Below, in pieces: positions 16,520 to 24,796 of a DNA stretch of 26,652 nucleotides (position 1 is its first letter; each line of letters starts with the position of its first letter). The stretch is from Chitinophaga pinensis (GTDB lineage: Bacteria > Planctomycetota > Phycisphaerae > Phycisphaerales > SM1A02), in the NCBI GenBank assembly GCA_943329105.2, contig CALQCP020000008.1:1-26652 (forward strand), read 5' to 3'. The notes beneath the pieces were generated by a model. That model was given only the letters and a program-made list of their open reading frames with translations, was not told the DNA's origin and did no database searches. A program made the position numbers and the translations under genes.

Positions 16520-17545
16520 TTAGTGCCGCGAATCGCTCTGCTTTTCATGATGGCCGCCGAACGCATAGCGCATGGCGCTCAGGATCTTGTTGCCGTACTC
16601 GGCGTTGCCGCGACTATCAAAGCGGCTGAAGAGCGAGGCGGTAATGACATGGGCTGGAACGCCTTCCTCCACTGCCGCAATCGTGGTCCAGCGGCCTTCG
16701 CCGGAATCGCTGACGCGCCCGCCAAACTTCTCAAGCTTGGGATCTTCGGCGAGTGCCGTTGCGGTGAGGTCAAGCAGCCAACTTGAAACAACGCTGCCGC
16801 GCCGCCACAGTTCAGCCACTCGGCCAATATCGATGTCATATTGATACGCCTCGGGTTCGCGCAGTGGTGTGGTTTCGGCGTCCATGACCACCTTGTCCTT
16901 ACCCATATTGGCGTGGCGCAAGATGTTGAACCCTTCGGCATACGCAGCCATGAGCGCGTACTCAATGCCGTTGTGAACCATCTTCACAAAGTGGCCAGCA
17001 CCAACCGGGCCGCAGTGCAGATATCCGATATCGCTGGTGTCGCCAGCGCCGCCACGTCCGGCAGTCACTGGAATAGTGCCGGTACCCGGCGCAAGCGTGC
17101 GGAACACGGAATCAAGGCGCGCGACGGCCGCATCCGGGCCGCCGATCATCAAGCAGTAGCCGCGCTCCAGACCCCACACACCACCAGAAACGCCGCAGTC
17201 CACGTAATCGATGCCCTTGGCGGAAAGTGCCTTGGCGCGTCGCAGGTCATCGCGGTAGTAACTGTTTCCGCCGTCAATGATCGTGTCGCCAGGTGAAAGG
17301 AGCGGCACCAGTTCATCGATCATTTCATCCACCACGCCCGCGGGCAGCATCAGCCAGATGTGACGAGGCGTCTGCAACTTCTTGACAAGGTCGGCCGTGG
17401 AGGTGGCTGCAACGCCACCCTCGGCGGCGATCTCGCGAATCGGTTCGGGCTCGCGGTTCCAGCCGACCACGGAGTGCCCATTACGAAGCAGTCGCTTGCC
17501 CATGTTGGCGCCCATACGTCCGAGTCCGATCAGTCCAAGCTGCAT
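16520..17545 (-). CDS. gnd: 6-phosphogluconate dehydrogenase (decarboxylating), short type
   Basis: The 341-residue enzyme oxidises 6-phosphogluconate to ribulose-5-phosphate and CO2 in the cytosolic pentose phosphate pathway. The N-terminal Rossmann motif is GLIGLGRMGANMGKR (4-18). DGGNSYYRDD (about 91-100) and DCGVSGGVWGLERGY with IGGPDAA follow. The C-terminal helical domain contains HCGPVGAGHFVKMVHNGIEYALM, with the catalytic Lys, and a late SDSGEGRW motif. The length fits the short, often NAD-linked class rather than the 470-residue E. coli type. The start at 17545 is supported by AAGGA seven bases upstream (GGAAGGAACAGC then ATG); the open frame further up to 17638 lacks conserved residues. 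The gene is downstream of coaB on the same strand. Confidence 0.93.
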   Translation of the reverse strand: MQLGLIGLGRMGANMGKRLLRNGHSVVGWNREPEPIREIAAEGGVAATSTADLVKKLQTPRHIWLMLPAGVVDEMIDELVPLLSPGDTIIDGGNSYYRDDLRRAKALSAKGIDYVDCGVSGGVWGLERGYCLMIGGPDAAVARLDSVFRTLAPGTGTIPVTAGRGGAGDTSDIGYLHCGPVGAGHFVKMVHNGIEYALMAAYAEGFNILRHANMGKDKVVMDAETTPLREPEAYQYDIDIGRVAELWRRGSVVSSWLLDLTATALAEDPKLEKFGGRVSDSGEGRWTTIAAVEEGVPAHVITASLFSRFDSRGNAEYGNKILSAMRYAFGGHHEKQSDSRH

Positions 17546-17638
17546 GCTGTTCCTTCCAAGGGGTGTTGTTGATGCCGCGCGGCGTGAGGGCGGGCGAAGA
17601 TCGAGACTGTAGTTGACGGGCGAAGGGGAGCACGGCAC

Positions 17639-18355
17639 CTAGTGCAGGTGGTGTGACTCAAGGAGCTGTACGAGCCATGCTGCGAATGCAGGCTTGGGCA
17701 TCGTGCTACCGGGGGTGGCTGACTGGCCGTCAGCGAAGAAGACCGTGGCATCGACATCCGGTGAATTCATGGTTGCCAATGGGTTAGCGACAATCGCGTT
17801 CGCGCGCTTGCGCTGCAACTTGGCGACGGCAGAGCGTGCTAACTCTTCCGGATGCTCAAGCGCGAACCCAACGACGTATTGGTCCGCGCGGCGATGCGCG
17901 GCGAGCCCAGCAAGGATGTCCTCGGTTGGCTCCAGTGCCAGGGTGATCGGGCCGCCCTCGCGGCGCATCTTGCCCGGTACGCGTGCGGCGGGGCGATAGT
18001 CGGCCACCGCGGCCGCCATCACCAACACGTCGTACATAGGCCATTCCGCCCGGAGCACGGATAACAAGTCCGCCGCGGTCACAAATTGTCGATCTCCACA
18101 CTCAGGCACCGCCGGCACGCCGGGCCCGCGGACCACCGTCACCGGATATCCGCGTGCCTGAAATGCTGCGGCAATCGCGGTTCCCATCAGCCCGCTCGAG
18201 CGATTCCCGATGTACCGAACATCGTCGATCGGTTCATGCGTTGGACCCGTCGCTACCAATACACGCCGTTGGCGAGCGCCGCCGGAGCGGACCGCTGCAG
18301 CCCGATCGGGCAGGGGGTTTCTTGGTTCAGCGTCCATATTCTCGGTCGCACGCAT
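17639..18355 (-). CDS. coaB: Stand-alone phosphopantothenate-cysteine ligase (CoaB)
   Basis: The 238-residue protein matches the C-terminal half of bifunctional CoaBC, which joins 4'-phosphopantothenate to cysteine in coenzyme A synthesis. Recognised motifs are ATGPTHEPIDDVRYIGNRSSGLMG (35-58, containing the conserved Asn51), VTVVRGP (72-78), AAAVADYRPA (114-123), and GKMRR, whose Lys129 corresponds to the reaction-critical Lys289 of the E. coli enzyme. A late NAIVANPLA segment is also family-typical. There is no CoaC flavoprotein domain before it, so CoaC should be encoded elsewhere. The start at 18355 could instead be the Met at 18337; residues before about 30 are not conserved. It is divergent from the pilus ATPase gene across about 180 bases. 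Confidence 0.9.
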   Translation of the reverse strand: MRATENMDAEPRNPLPDRAAAVRSGGARQRRVLVATGPTHEPIDDVRYIGNRSSGLMGTAIAAAFQARGYPVTVVRGPGVPAVPECGDRQFVTAADLLSVLRAEWPMYDVLVMAAAVADYRPAARVPGKMRREGGPITLALEPTEDILAGLAAHRRADQYVVGFALEHPEELARSAVAKLQRKRANAIVANPLATMNSPDVDATVFFADGQSATPGSTMPKPAFAAWLVQLLESHHLH

Positions 18356-18525
18356 TGCGTAGATGCTGCGCAGGCCGCATACTACGGAACCTTCTGTCGT
18401 TCCGGTTGACCCGGACCGGCATGTGGGGGGTCAGGTGCAACTGCTGCGCCCGCCCGGTACGAAGATACGGTGTTCTCGTTGCACGCCCCACCGCGGGGCG
18501 ATCGGCAGCGAGGGTTCGGTCCGTC

Positions 18526-18531
18526 AGGAGG
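18526..18531 (+). promoter_or_regulatory. Strong Shine-Dalgarno site deciding a TTG start
   Basis: AGGAGG lies five bases before the TTG at 18537. It is the clearest ribosome-binding site in a window where most genes lack one, and it fixes the start of the first pilus ATPase gene about 170 bases inside a longer open frame. Confidence 0.8.
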
Positions 18532-18536
18532 TTCCG

Positions 18537-20318
18537 TTGGCACGTAAGCCCCGTCAGAAACTCGGCGAGATCCTCATCGGTCTCGGAGTCGTCACCCTCG
18601 CTCAGGTCGACGAGGCATTCACTGCCGCGCGCGCGCGTGGCATGCGGCTTGGTGAAATCCTGGTGGAGACCAACGCGTGCAAGGACGAAGACATTGCCAA
18701 GGCGCTGGCGCAGCAATTCAGCGTTGATTTCATCAACCTAGATGTTGTTTCGGATATGAACAAGATCGACAAGGCGCGCATTCCCGCCGACTTGATCAAG
18801 AAATTCTTAGTCCTGCCCATGGCAGGCAGCGGCAAATTGCGCCTGATCATCCATGACCCCATGGACATCGACACGCTGGAGATGTTGCGCTTCCGAGTAG
18901 GCGAGTTTGAGCAGGCAGGCATCGCTTCCAAGCGGCAGATCAGTTCGTACATCAATGGCGGAGCGAAGGCAGAAGGCCCGCCGCGTAAGCAGTTGGCCGG
19001 CGACTCAATGGACAAGTCCGTTGACGCCAGCCCCAAGTCCCTGGACCGCAACGCCAAGTCGATTGATATTGATGACGACGGTCCAATTCGCCGCCTGGTT
19101 GGGCGCATCATTCTGGATGCAGTGAATGGTCGCGCGTCAGACATTCATATCGAACCGGCGGAGGGGCACATCATGCTCCGCTACCGCATCGACGGTGTGT
19201 GCGTGGAGATTGAGAAGCTGCAGAAGAATCTGCAGAATGCAGTCCTTTCCACCATCAAGCTGCTGGCAGGCGTGAACATCGCCGAGCGTCGCATTCCGCA
19301 GGATGGTCGTATCAAGTACCCGGTGCCAGAGATTGATCAGATGGGCGAACCGGTCTATAAGGACGGTCAGCCGGTCATCAATCAGATTGACTTCCGCGTG
19401 AGTACTTGCCCGGCGTTCTACGGTGAAAGCGTGGTCTTGCGAATCTTGCGCCCGGACAGCGTGCGCATCGGTCTCTTGAATCTTGGCTTTGAGCAAGACT
19501 CACTGGATGTCTTCAACAAGATCATTCGTCGCCCGAACGGAATCTTCCTGGTCACTGGTCCGACCGGTTCCGGCAAGACCACCACGCTGTATTCGGCGTT
19601 GGCCATTCTCAACACGCCGGACCGCAAGATCATCACCGCTGAAGATCCCGTTGAGTACAACTTCAACGGCATCAATCAGGTGCAGATCCGCGAACAGATT
19701 GGCCTCACCTTCGGCGTGGTGCTGAAGAGCATGTTGCGTCAGGCTCCGAACATCATTCTGATCGGTGAAATTCGAGACCGCGAAGTTGCAGATATCGCCA
19801 TTCAGGCGGCACTCACTGGTCACTTGGTATTTAGCACGTTGCACACCAACGATGCTCCCAGTGCCATCACCCGATTGGTGGACATGGGTGTCAAGCCGTT
19901 CTTGGTTGCAAGTTCCATCCAAGCGGTGCTCGCGCAGCGCCTGGGGCGCGTCTTGTGCCCGATGTGCAAGGCGCTTGACGACGCTCCGGATCCGAAGTTC
20001 CTCAAGCTCGTGGACATTGCTCCAGAAGAAGCCATCGGCAAAGTCATGAAGGCAGTGGGATGCCCCAATTGCAAGGGCACTGGCTACCGCGGACGTAAGG
20101 CGATCTTTGAAATGATGATCATGAACAGCGAAATCCGCGAGTTGGCATTCCAACGAGCGGGCGTATCTAAGTTGCGCGCGGCGGCCGTTCGTGGCGGCAT
20201 GCGCAGTCTGCTTGGCGATGGTCGCATCAAGATTCTGAAGGGGGTCACCACTCCTGACGAAGTGGCGAAATACGCACAGATTGAAGGCTTCGACCCAAGC
20301 GAGGTTACCAAGCGCTAA
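18537..20318 (+). CDS. GspE/PilB-family assembly ATPase, first copy
   Basis: The 593-residue ATPase starts at TTG 18537, chosen because AGGAGG lies five bases upstream and homology begins with KLGEILIGLG. The N-terminal MshEN/T2SSE-N domain (5-140) is followed by the ATPase: SDIHIEP, ERRIPQDGRIKY, Walker A GPTGSGKT (341-348), EDPVEY, Walker B-type IILIGEIRD, TGHLVFSTLHTNDAPS, and a zinc-binding pair CPMC and CPNC. Such ATPases power pilus assembly or type II secretion at the cytoplasmic face. An insertion of about 20 residues (260-282) sits between QDGRIKY and IDFRVST. The region before Walker B reads RQAPN instead of the usual RQDPD. It opens the gene cluster that continues through pilT, pilB and pilC. 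Confidence 0.9.
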   Translation: MARKPRQKLGEILIGLGVVTLAQVDEAFTAARARGMRLGEILVETNACKDEDIAKALAQQFSVDFINLDVVSDMNKIDKARIPADLIKKFLVLPMAGSGKLRLIIHDPMDIDTLEMLRFRVGEFEQAGIASKRQISSYINGGAKAEGPPRKQLAGDSMDKSVDASPKSLDRNAKSIDIDDDGPIRRLVGRIILDAVNGRASDIHIEPAEGHIMLRYRIDGVCVEIEKLQKNLQNAVLSTIKLLAGVNIAERRIPQDGRIKYPVPEIDQMGEPVYKDGQPVINQIDFRVSTCPAFYGESVVLRILRPDSVRIGLLNLGFEQDSLDVFNKIIRRPNGIFLVTGPTGSGKTTTLYSALAILNTPDRKIITAEDPVEYNFNGINQVQIREQIGLTFGVVLKSMLRQAPNIILIGEIRDREVADIAIQAALTGHLVFSTLHTNDAPSAITRLVDMGVKPFLVASSIQAVLAQRLGRVLCPMCKALDDAPDPKFLKLVDIAPEEAIGKVMKAVGCPNCKGTGYRGRKAIFEMMIMNSEIRELAFQRAGVSKLRAAAVRGGMRSLLGDGRIKILKGVTTPDEVAKYAQIEGFDPSEVTKR

Positions 20319-20368
20319 CGCGCACTTTGAGTTGATTTTCACTCCCCACATCGAGCAGAGACACCACT

Positions 20369-21520
20369 ATGTCCAGTTCTGAAACCGAAGTATCCGAGAA
20401 CGCCAAGCCCACCCTGCAGATGGACCGCCTGCTTGACGTAGTTGTCAAGCAAGACGCCAGCGATCTGCATCTTTCCTGCGGACGGCCGCCCACCATCCGC
20501 CTCAGTGGTCGCCTGCGCAACTTGGCTACCAAGACGCTTGAGCCCGAGGACATGATGCAGCTCATGAAGAGCGTGACTCCGGAAAAGAACCAGCAGGAAC
20601 TGCAGGAGATGGGCGGAACGGACTTCGGCTTTGCGTTCGGCACCGCCGCTCGTTTCCGCGTGTCCGTCTTCAAGCAGAAGGGCGTCATCAGCATGGTGCT
20701 GCGCCAGATCCCGAACCGCTTGCTGACCTTTGATCAGATCGGTCTGCCGGAGATTTGCAAGGACCTGATTCGTCGTCCCCGCGGACTCTTTGTAGTCACT
20801 GGGCCAACCGGCTCCGGTAAGACCACATCGCTGGCCACCATGATTGACTACATCAATACCAACTGGGAACGTCACATTGTGACGGTTGAGGACCCGGTCG
20901 AGTATTACCACAACCACAAGAAGTCAGTGGTGAATCAGCGCGAACTTGGTATCGATGTACCCACGTTCTCCGAGGCCTTGAAGCGCGTGTTGCGTCAGGA
21001 CCCGGACGTGATTCTGGTGGGTGAAATGCGTGACCTGGAAACCATTGAAGCCGCCATCCGCGCCGCCGAAACGGGTCACTTGGTGTTTGCCACCTTGCAC
21101 ACCACCGGTGCGGCAGGAACGATTAACCGAATCATTGACGCCTTCCCAACCAACCAGCAGGAGCAGGTGCGTGTGCAGCTCTCCACGTCATTGATCGCCG
21201 TCATCAGCCAGGTGTTGTGCCCGCGCGTGGACAAGCCCGGTCGCGTGGCAGGTTATGAGTTCCTGGTGGTCACCCCCGCCATCTCCAACCTGATCCGCGA
21301 GAACAAGACCTTCCGCATCGACTCTGCCATTCAGACTGGTAAGAAGTTCGGCATGCAGCTCTTGGATGACCACCTGTGGAGCCTGTATTCCAAGGGCATG
21401 ATCTCCGCCGAGGAGATGATCGATAAGTGCCGTAATCCGGGCGATATGACTGAGAAGGTGCACCGCGCCGGCGGTAACGTCGGTCGTGCCGAGCTTGACG
21501 AGGCCCACGAGGCCAACTAA
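20369..21520 (+). CDS. pilT: PilT-family twitching/retraction ATPase
   Basis: The 383-residue hexameric ATPase is expected to depolymerise type IV pili. The N-terminal PAS-like domain begins with DASDLHLSCGRPP (29-41). Walker A is GPTGSGKT at 145-152, followed by VEDPVEYYH, the Walker B region VILVGEMRDLETIEAAIRAAETGHLVFATLHT, and TINRIIDAFP, all standard PilT wording. There is no CxxC zinc motif, which separates PilT from PilB. It lies 50 bases after the first ATPase gene and 197 before the second. A pilT within the cluster points to retractile type IV pili rather than a pure secretion system. The ATG at 20369 has only a weak purine stretch upstream. Confidence 0.93.
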   Translation: MSSSETEVSENAKPTLQMDRLLDVVVKQDASDLHLSCGRPPTIRLSGRLRNLATKTLEPEDMMQLMKSVTPEKNQQELQEMGGTDFGFAFGTAARFRVSVFKQKGVISMVLRQIPNRLLTFDQIGLPEICKDLIRRPRGLFVVTGPTGSGKTTSLATMIDYINTNWERHIVTVEDPVEYYHNHKKSVVNQRELGIDVPTFSEALKRVLRQDPDVILVGEMRDLETIEAAIRAAETGHLVFATLHTTGAAGTINRIIDAFPTNQQEQVRVQLSTSLIAVISQVLCPRVDKPGRVAGYEFLVVTPAISNLIRENKTFRIDSAIQTGKKFGMQLLDDHLWSLYSKGMISAEEMIDKCRNPGDMTEKVHRAGGNVGRAELDEAHEAN

Positions 21521-21717
21521 CCGAAGTGGGCAAGCAATTCCGGCGCCATCGCGCCACGAACCGCCCAACCCCAGTATCAGTTTGCAGGTGGCATCTCAAA
21601 TTCATGTGCCAACAACCCGAAAATCGCTCCATACCATGCCATCTCTTCGTCTCTTGCGTCCGTATTTCTTAGTGACGCGACGAGCCTCCTCCTGACGGTG
21701 CTTGAAGGAATTCGAAT
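21521..21717 (+). other. Intergenic gap between pilT and the second pilB-like gene
   Basis: This 197-base gap holds a small GC hairpin right after pilT (GGCGC-CATC-GCGCC at 21542-21555, no following T run) and an AAGGA ribosome-binding site just before the pilB ATG. I see no convincing coding region or canonical sigma-70 promoter, but the size would allow a separate promoter for pilB-pilC. Confidence 0.5.
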
Positions 21718-23487
21718 ATGCCAGAACCAGGTGTCCTGACCCCCGTTCCAGTTTCCGAGCTGAAGCAGCGCCGCTTTGGGCGCGTCCTCACCAAGATGGG
21801 GAAGGTCACGCGTGATGATGTTGATCTGGCGGTAATAGCGCAGAAGACCACCCACAAGGGCAAGAAGCTTGGCGTCATCCTGATCGAGTTGGGCAAAGTC
21901 AGTGCGCTGGATGTTGAAGTGGGGCTTGCCGGTCAGTTTGGCCTTGAATACGTGGACCTCGCCGACCTGGAGATCCCCAAGGAAGTGATCGCCGCGCTGC
22001 AGCCTGCCACGGCCAACAGTTACAAGGTGCTGCCGATTGCCTTCGACCCGGTGGCGCGGTCGCTGACCATCGCCATGAAGAACCGCGATAACTACCGCGC
22101 GGTGGATGACCTGAAGAACGTGATGGGCTTCACCGAGGTCAAGAGCGTCATTGCCTCTGCTGAGCAGATCGAAGCCGCGGTTGCCAAGTACTACGGTGGC
22201 AAGTCGATGGCTGACGCCGGCCGTCGCATTCTTGCCGAGCAGGACTCGGCCGCCGTGAAGGCTGCCGCCGGTCGATCAAACGCCAGCATTGACTTGACCA
22301 CGCTTGGCGATGCCATGAGCGACAACAAGGTGGTTGAACTGCTCAACCACCTTCTGATGCAGGCCATTGCCGACAAGGCCAGTGACATTCATATGGAGCC
22401 GTTTGAGTCGGAGTTCAAGGTGCGCTACCGCATTGACGGCGTGCTCTATGAAATGCTTCCGGTGCCCAAGCCATTGGCGATGCCACTGGTGAGCCGCGTG
22501 AAGGTCTTGGCCAAGCTGAACATTTCTGAACGCCGCTTGCCGCAGGACGGTCGCGTGGAAATGAGCCTTGATTCCGGGCCCGTTGACTTGCGCGTCGCTG
22601 TGCTTCCAACCATGTTCGGTGAGAGCGTGGTGTTGCGCGTACTGGACCGCTCCAACGTTCAGCTTTCGCTGGATCGCATCGGACTGCGTGATGATGACTT
22701 AGAGAAGTTGCGCACGCTGATCAACAAGCCCAACGGAATTGTCATCGTCACCGGACCAACGGGCTCCGGCAAGACCACCTCGCTGTACGCCGCTCTCAAT
22801 GAGCTCAATGACATTGAGACCAAGATTCTCACCGCCGAAGATCCGGTGGAATATGACATTGAAGGTCTGATCCAGTGCCAGGTGAATGTGGATCAAGACC
22901 TCACCTTTGCGCGTCTCTTGCGCAGCTTCCTCCGTCAAGATCCGGACATCATCCTGGTCGGCGAAGTGCGTGACCTGGAGACGGCGCAGATCGCCATCCA
23001 GGCAGCACTCACGGGTCACTTGGTATTCACCACGCTGCACACCAACGACGCGCCGTCCAGTATCGCGCGTCTCTTGGACCTTGGCGTGGAGAGCTTCCTG
23101 CTCACTGCAACATTGGAGGCGATCGTGGCGCAGCGCCTGGCGCGTCGCATCTGTACCAACTGCAAGGAAGAGTTCATCCCCAGCGAAGAGCAACTCATGG
23201 AACTTGCCATGCGTCCGCAAGACGTCGGCGGCCGAACCTTCTTCCGTGGCAAAGGCTGCGAGCGCTGCAACAAGAGTGGCTACAAGGGACGTCTAGCACT
23301 CTTTGAAATCATGGTGATGACCGATCCGCTGCGCGAATTGATCATGAGCCAGGCCAGCACATCGGTGCTCGGTCACGAATGTCGCCGCCATGGAATGCGA
23401 ACCCTGCGCGAGTGCGGTCTTCTTTCTATCTACGACGGTCAGACAACCATTGATGAGGTTGTCCGCGAAACACTGAGCGAGGAATAA
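21718..23487 (+). CDS. pilB: PilB/GspE-family assembly ATPase, second copy
   Basis: The 589-residue ATPase has two MshEN-like segments at the N-terminus (20-160; RFGRVLTKMGKV and KLGVILIELGKV are typical helices). The ATPase core includes SDIHMEPFES (222-231), ERRLPQDGR (271-279), Walker A GPTGSGKT (346-353), EDPVEY (374-379), RQDPDIILVGEVRD (406-419), HTNDAPSSIARLL, and zinc ligands Cys479/482 and Cys514/517. Unlike the first copy it has the usual RQDPD sequence and no insertion after QDGR. It is followed seven bases later by pilC, the normal pilB-pilC pairing, so it is the best candidate for the pilus extension motor. A type II secretion role cannot be excluded. AAGGA precedes the ATG. Confidence 0.92.
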   Translation: MPEPGVLTPVPVSELKQRRFGRVLTKMGKVTRDDVDLAVIAQKTTHKGKKLGVILIELGKVSALDVEVGLAGQFGLEYVDLADLEIPKEVIAALQPATANSYKVLPIAFDPVARSLTIAMKNRDNYRAVDDLKNVMGFTEVKSVIASAEQIEAAVAKYYGGKSMADAGRRILAEQDSAAVKAAAGRSNASIDLTTLGDAMSDNKVVELLNHLLMQAIADKASDIHMEPFESEFKVRYRIDGVLYEMLPVPKPLAMPLVSRVKVLAKLNISERRLPQDGRVEMSLDSGPVDLRVAVLPTMFGESVVLRVLDRSNVQLSLDRIGLRDDDLEKLRTLINKPNGIVIVTGPTGSGKTTSLYAALNELNDIETKILTAEDPVEYDIEGLIQCQVNVDQDLTFARLLRSFLRQDPDIILVGEVRDLETAQIAIQAALTGHLVFTTLHTNDAPSSIARLLDLGVESFLLTATLEAIVAQRLARRICTNCKEEFIPSEEQLMELAMRPQDVGGRTFFRGKGCERCNKSGYKGRLALFEIMVMTDPLRELIMSQASTSVLGHECRRHGMRTLRECGLLSIYDGQTTIDEVVRETLSEE

Positions 23488-23494
23488 CTGACCC

Positions 23495-24796
23495 ATGGCC
23501 ACCTACGCATATGAGGCGATGAACGCCTCTGGAAAATCTCAGAAGGGCACCATCGACGCTTCCAGTAGCGACGATGCGATTCAGAAGCTCCGTGGCGACG
23601 GGCTGTACCCCACCGACGTACGCGAGCAGAAGGGTGGCAGTGCGGCCAAGCCGAATGTTGCTGCCGCCACCAAGAAAAAGAAGAAGAAGGGCGCCGGCCT
23701 GAACCTGTCCTTCGGCGGCGTTCCGCTGAAGCGCATGTGCTTGTTCACTCGCCAGCTTTCCACGCTGCAGGACGCAGGTCTTCCGCTGCTTCGCTCCTTG
23801 CAGATTCTGGAGAGCCAGCAGAAGGCCGGCAAGCTGAAGAGCATTCTGGAGACCGTGTGCGAAGACGTTCAGGGTGGTAACACGCTGAGCGACGCCTTTG
23901 CGCGTCACCCCAAGGCATTCGATCGCCTCTACACCAAGATGGTGAAGGCTGGCGAGATCGGAGGCGTGTTGGATGTCATCTTGCAGCGCCTGGCCGACTT
24001 CATGGAAAAGGGTCAGCGCTTGCGCCGTCGTATCAAGGGCGCACTGATCTATCCAGTGGTGGTCATTGGTATTGCCGTGGCCATCGTCACCGGCATCATG
24101 TATTTCGTGATCCCGAAGTTCCAGGAGATCTTCAACGACTTCAACGTCAAGCTTCCAGCGCTGACACTGTGGCTTGTTGCTGCAAGTAAGTGGATCGCCG
24201 GTACCGCTAGCCCGGATCAACGGGTGCCCGGGGTGGCGTGGATCATTGTCTCGCCATTCTTGTTGTTCTTCTTGCTCAAGGTAATCAGAAAGACCGAGTT
24301 TGGGCGAGCGGCCTTTGACTGGATCATTTTGAAGATCCCAGTCATTGGAACGCTGGTGGAGAAGACCACGGTGGCGCGCTTCACCAGAACACTTGGAACG
24401 CTGGTTGCCGCTGGTGTTCCCATCTTGGAAGCGATCACCATTACCAAGGAAACCTCAGGAAACTGGGTATTTGAGAAGGCGCTCGGCAGCGTCCATGACA
24501 GTATCAAGGAAGGCGAAACATTCGCGGGTCCGCTGCGCAAGGCCAAGGTCTGCGACGCCATCGTGGTCAACATGATCGACGTCGGTGAAGAGACCGGAGA
24601 CCTGGACGTGATGCTCATGAAGATCGCCGACAACTACGACGAAGAAGTGGACGTGGCCGTGGCCAGTCTGCTGAGTCTGTTGGAGCCGTTCATGGTGGTG
24701 ATCCTGGGTGGCATCGTCGGAACCATCGTTCTGGCGCTGTTCCTTCCGCTGGTCAGCATGATTGAAAGCGTCTCCGGCCAGAAGGGCGGCAAGTGA
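23495..24796 (+). CDS. pilC: PilC/GspF inner-membrane platform protein
   Basis: The 433-residue protein has two T2SSF domains and three membrane helices (about 185-207, 245-265 and 395-420). It opens with the typical YAYEAMNASGKSQKGTIDA (4-22); the first T2SSF domain has FTRQLSTLQDAGLPLLRSL, the second FTRTLGTLVAAGVPILEA, and the C-terminus FMVVILGGIVGTIVLALFLP. PilC anchors the assembly motors in the inner membrane. A run of six lysines (60-65), encoded by AAG/AAA codons, lies in the linker before the first domain and gives a strongly basic patch. It follows pilB by seven bases and its TGA overlaps the ATG of the next pseudopilin gene by one base. Confidence 0.93.
   Translation: MATYAYEAMNASGKSQKGTIDASSSDDAIQKLRGDGLYPTDVREQKGGSAAKPNVAAATKKKKKKGAGLNLSFGGVPLKRMCLFTRQLSTLQDAGLPLLRSLQILESQQKAGKLKSILETVCEDVQGGNTLSDAFARHPKAFDRLYTKMVKAGEIGGVLDVILQRLADFMEKGQRLRRRIKGALIYPVVVIGIAVAIVTGIMYFVIPKFQEIFNDFNVKLPALTLWLVAASKWIAGTASPDQRVPGVAWIIVSPFLLFFLLKVIRKTEFGRAAFDWIILKIPVIGTLVEKTTVARFTRTLGTLVAAGVPILEAITITKETSGNWVFEKALGSVHDSIKEGETFAGPLRKAKVCDAIVVNMIDVGEETGDLDVMLMKIADNYDEEVDVAVASLLSLLEPFMVVILGGIVGTIVLALFLPLVSMIESVSGQKGGK

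Noticed and set aside
17546..17638. Extension of the gnd frame toward coaB
   Set aside because: The internal ATG at 17545 has a good AAGGA site and the Rossmann motif starts immediately after it.
18363..18536. 58-residue N-terminal extension of the first pilus ATPase, including a CxxC pair
   Set aside because: It has no ribosome-binding site and no ATPase-family similarity, whereas AGGAGG plus TTG at 18537 matches the start of homology. The CxxC pair alone is too little to call a zinc finger.
21542..21555. Possible terminator after pilT
   Set aside because: A five-pair stem with a four-base loop but no following T-rich stretch; downstream pilus genes are probably read through.
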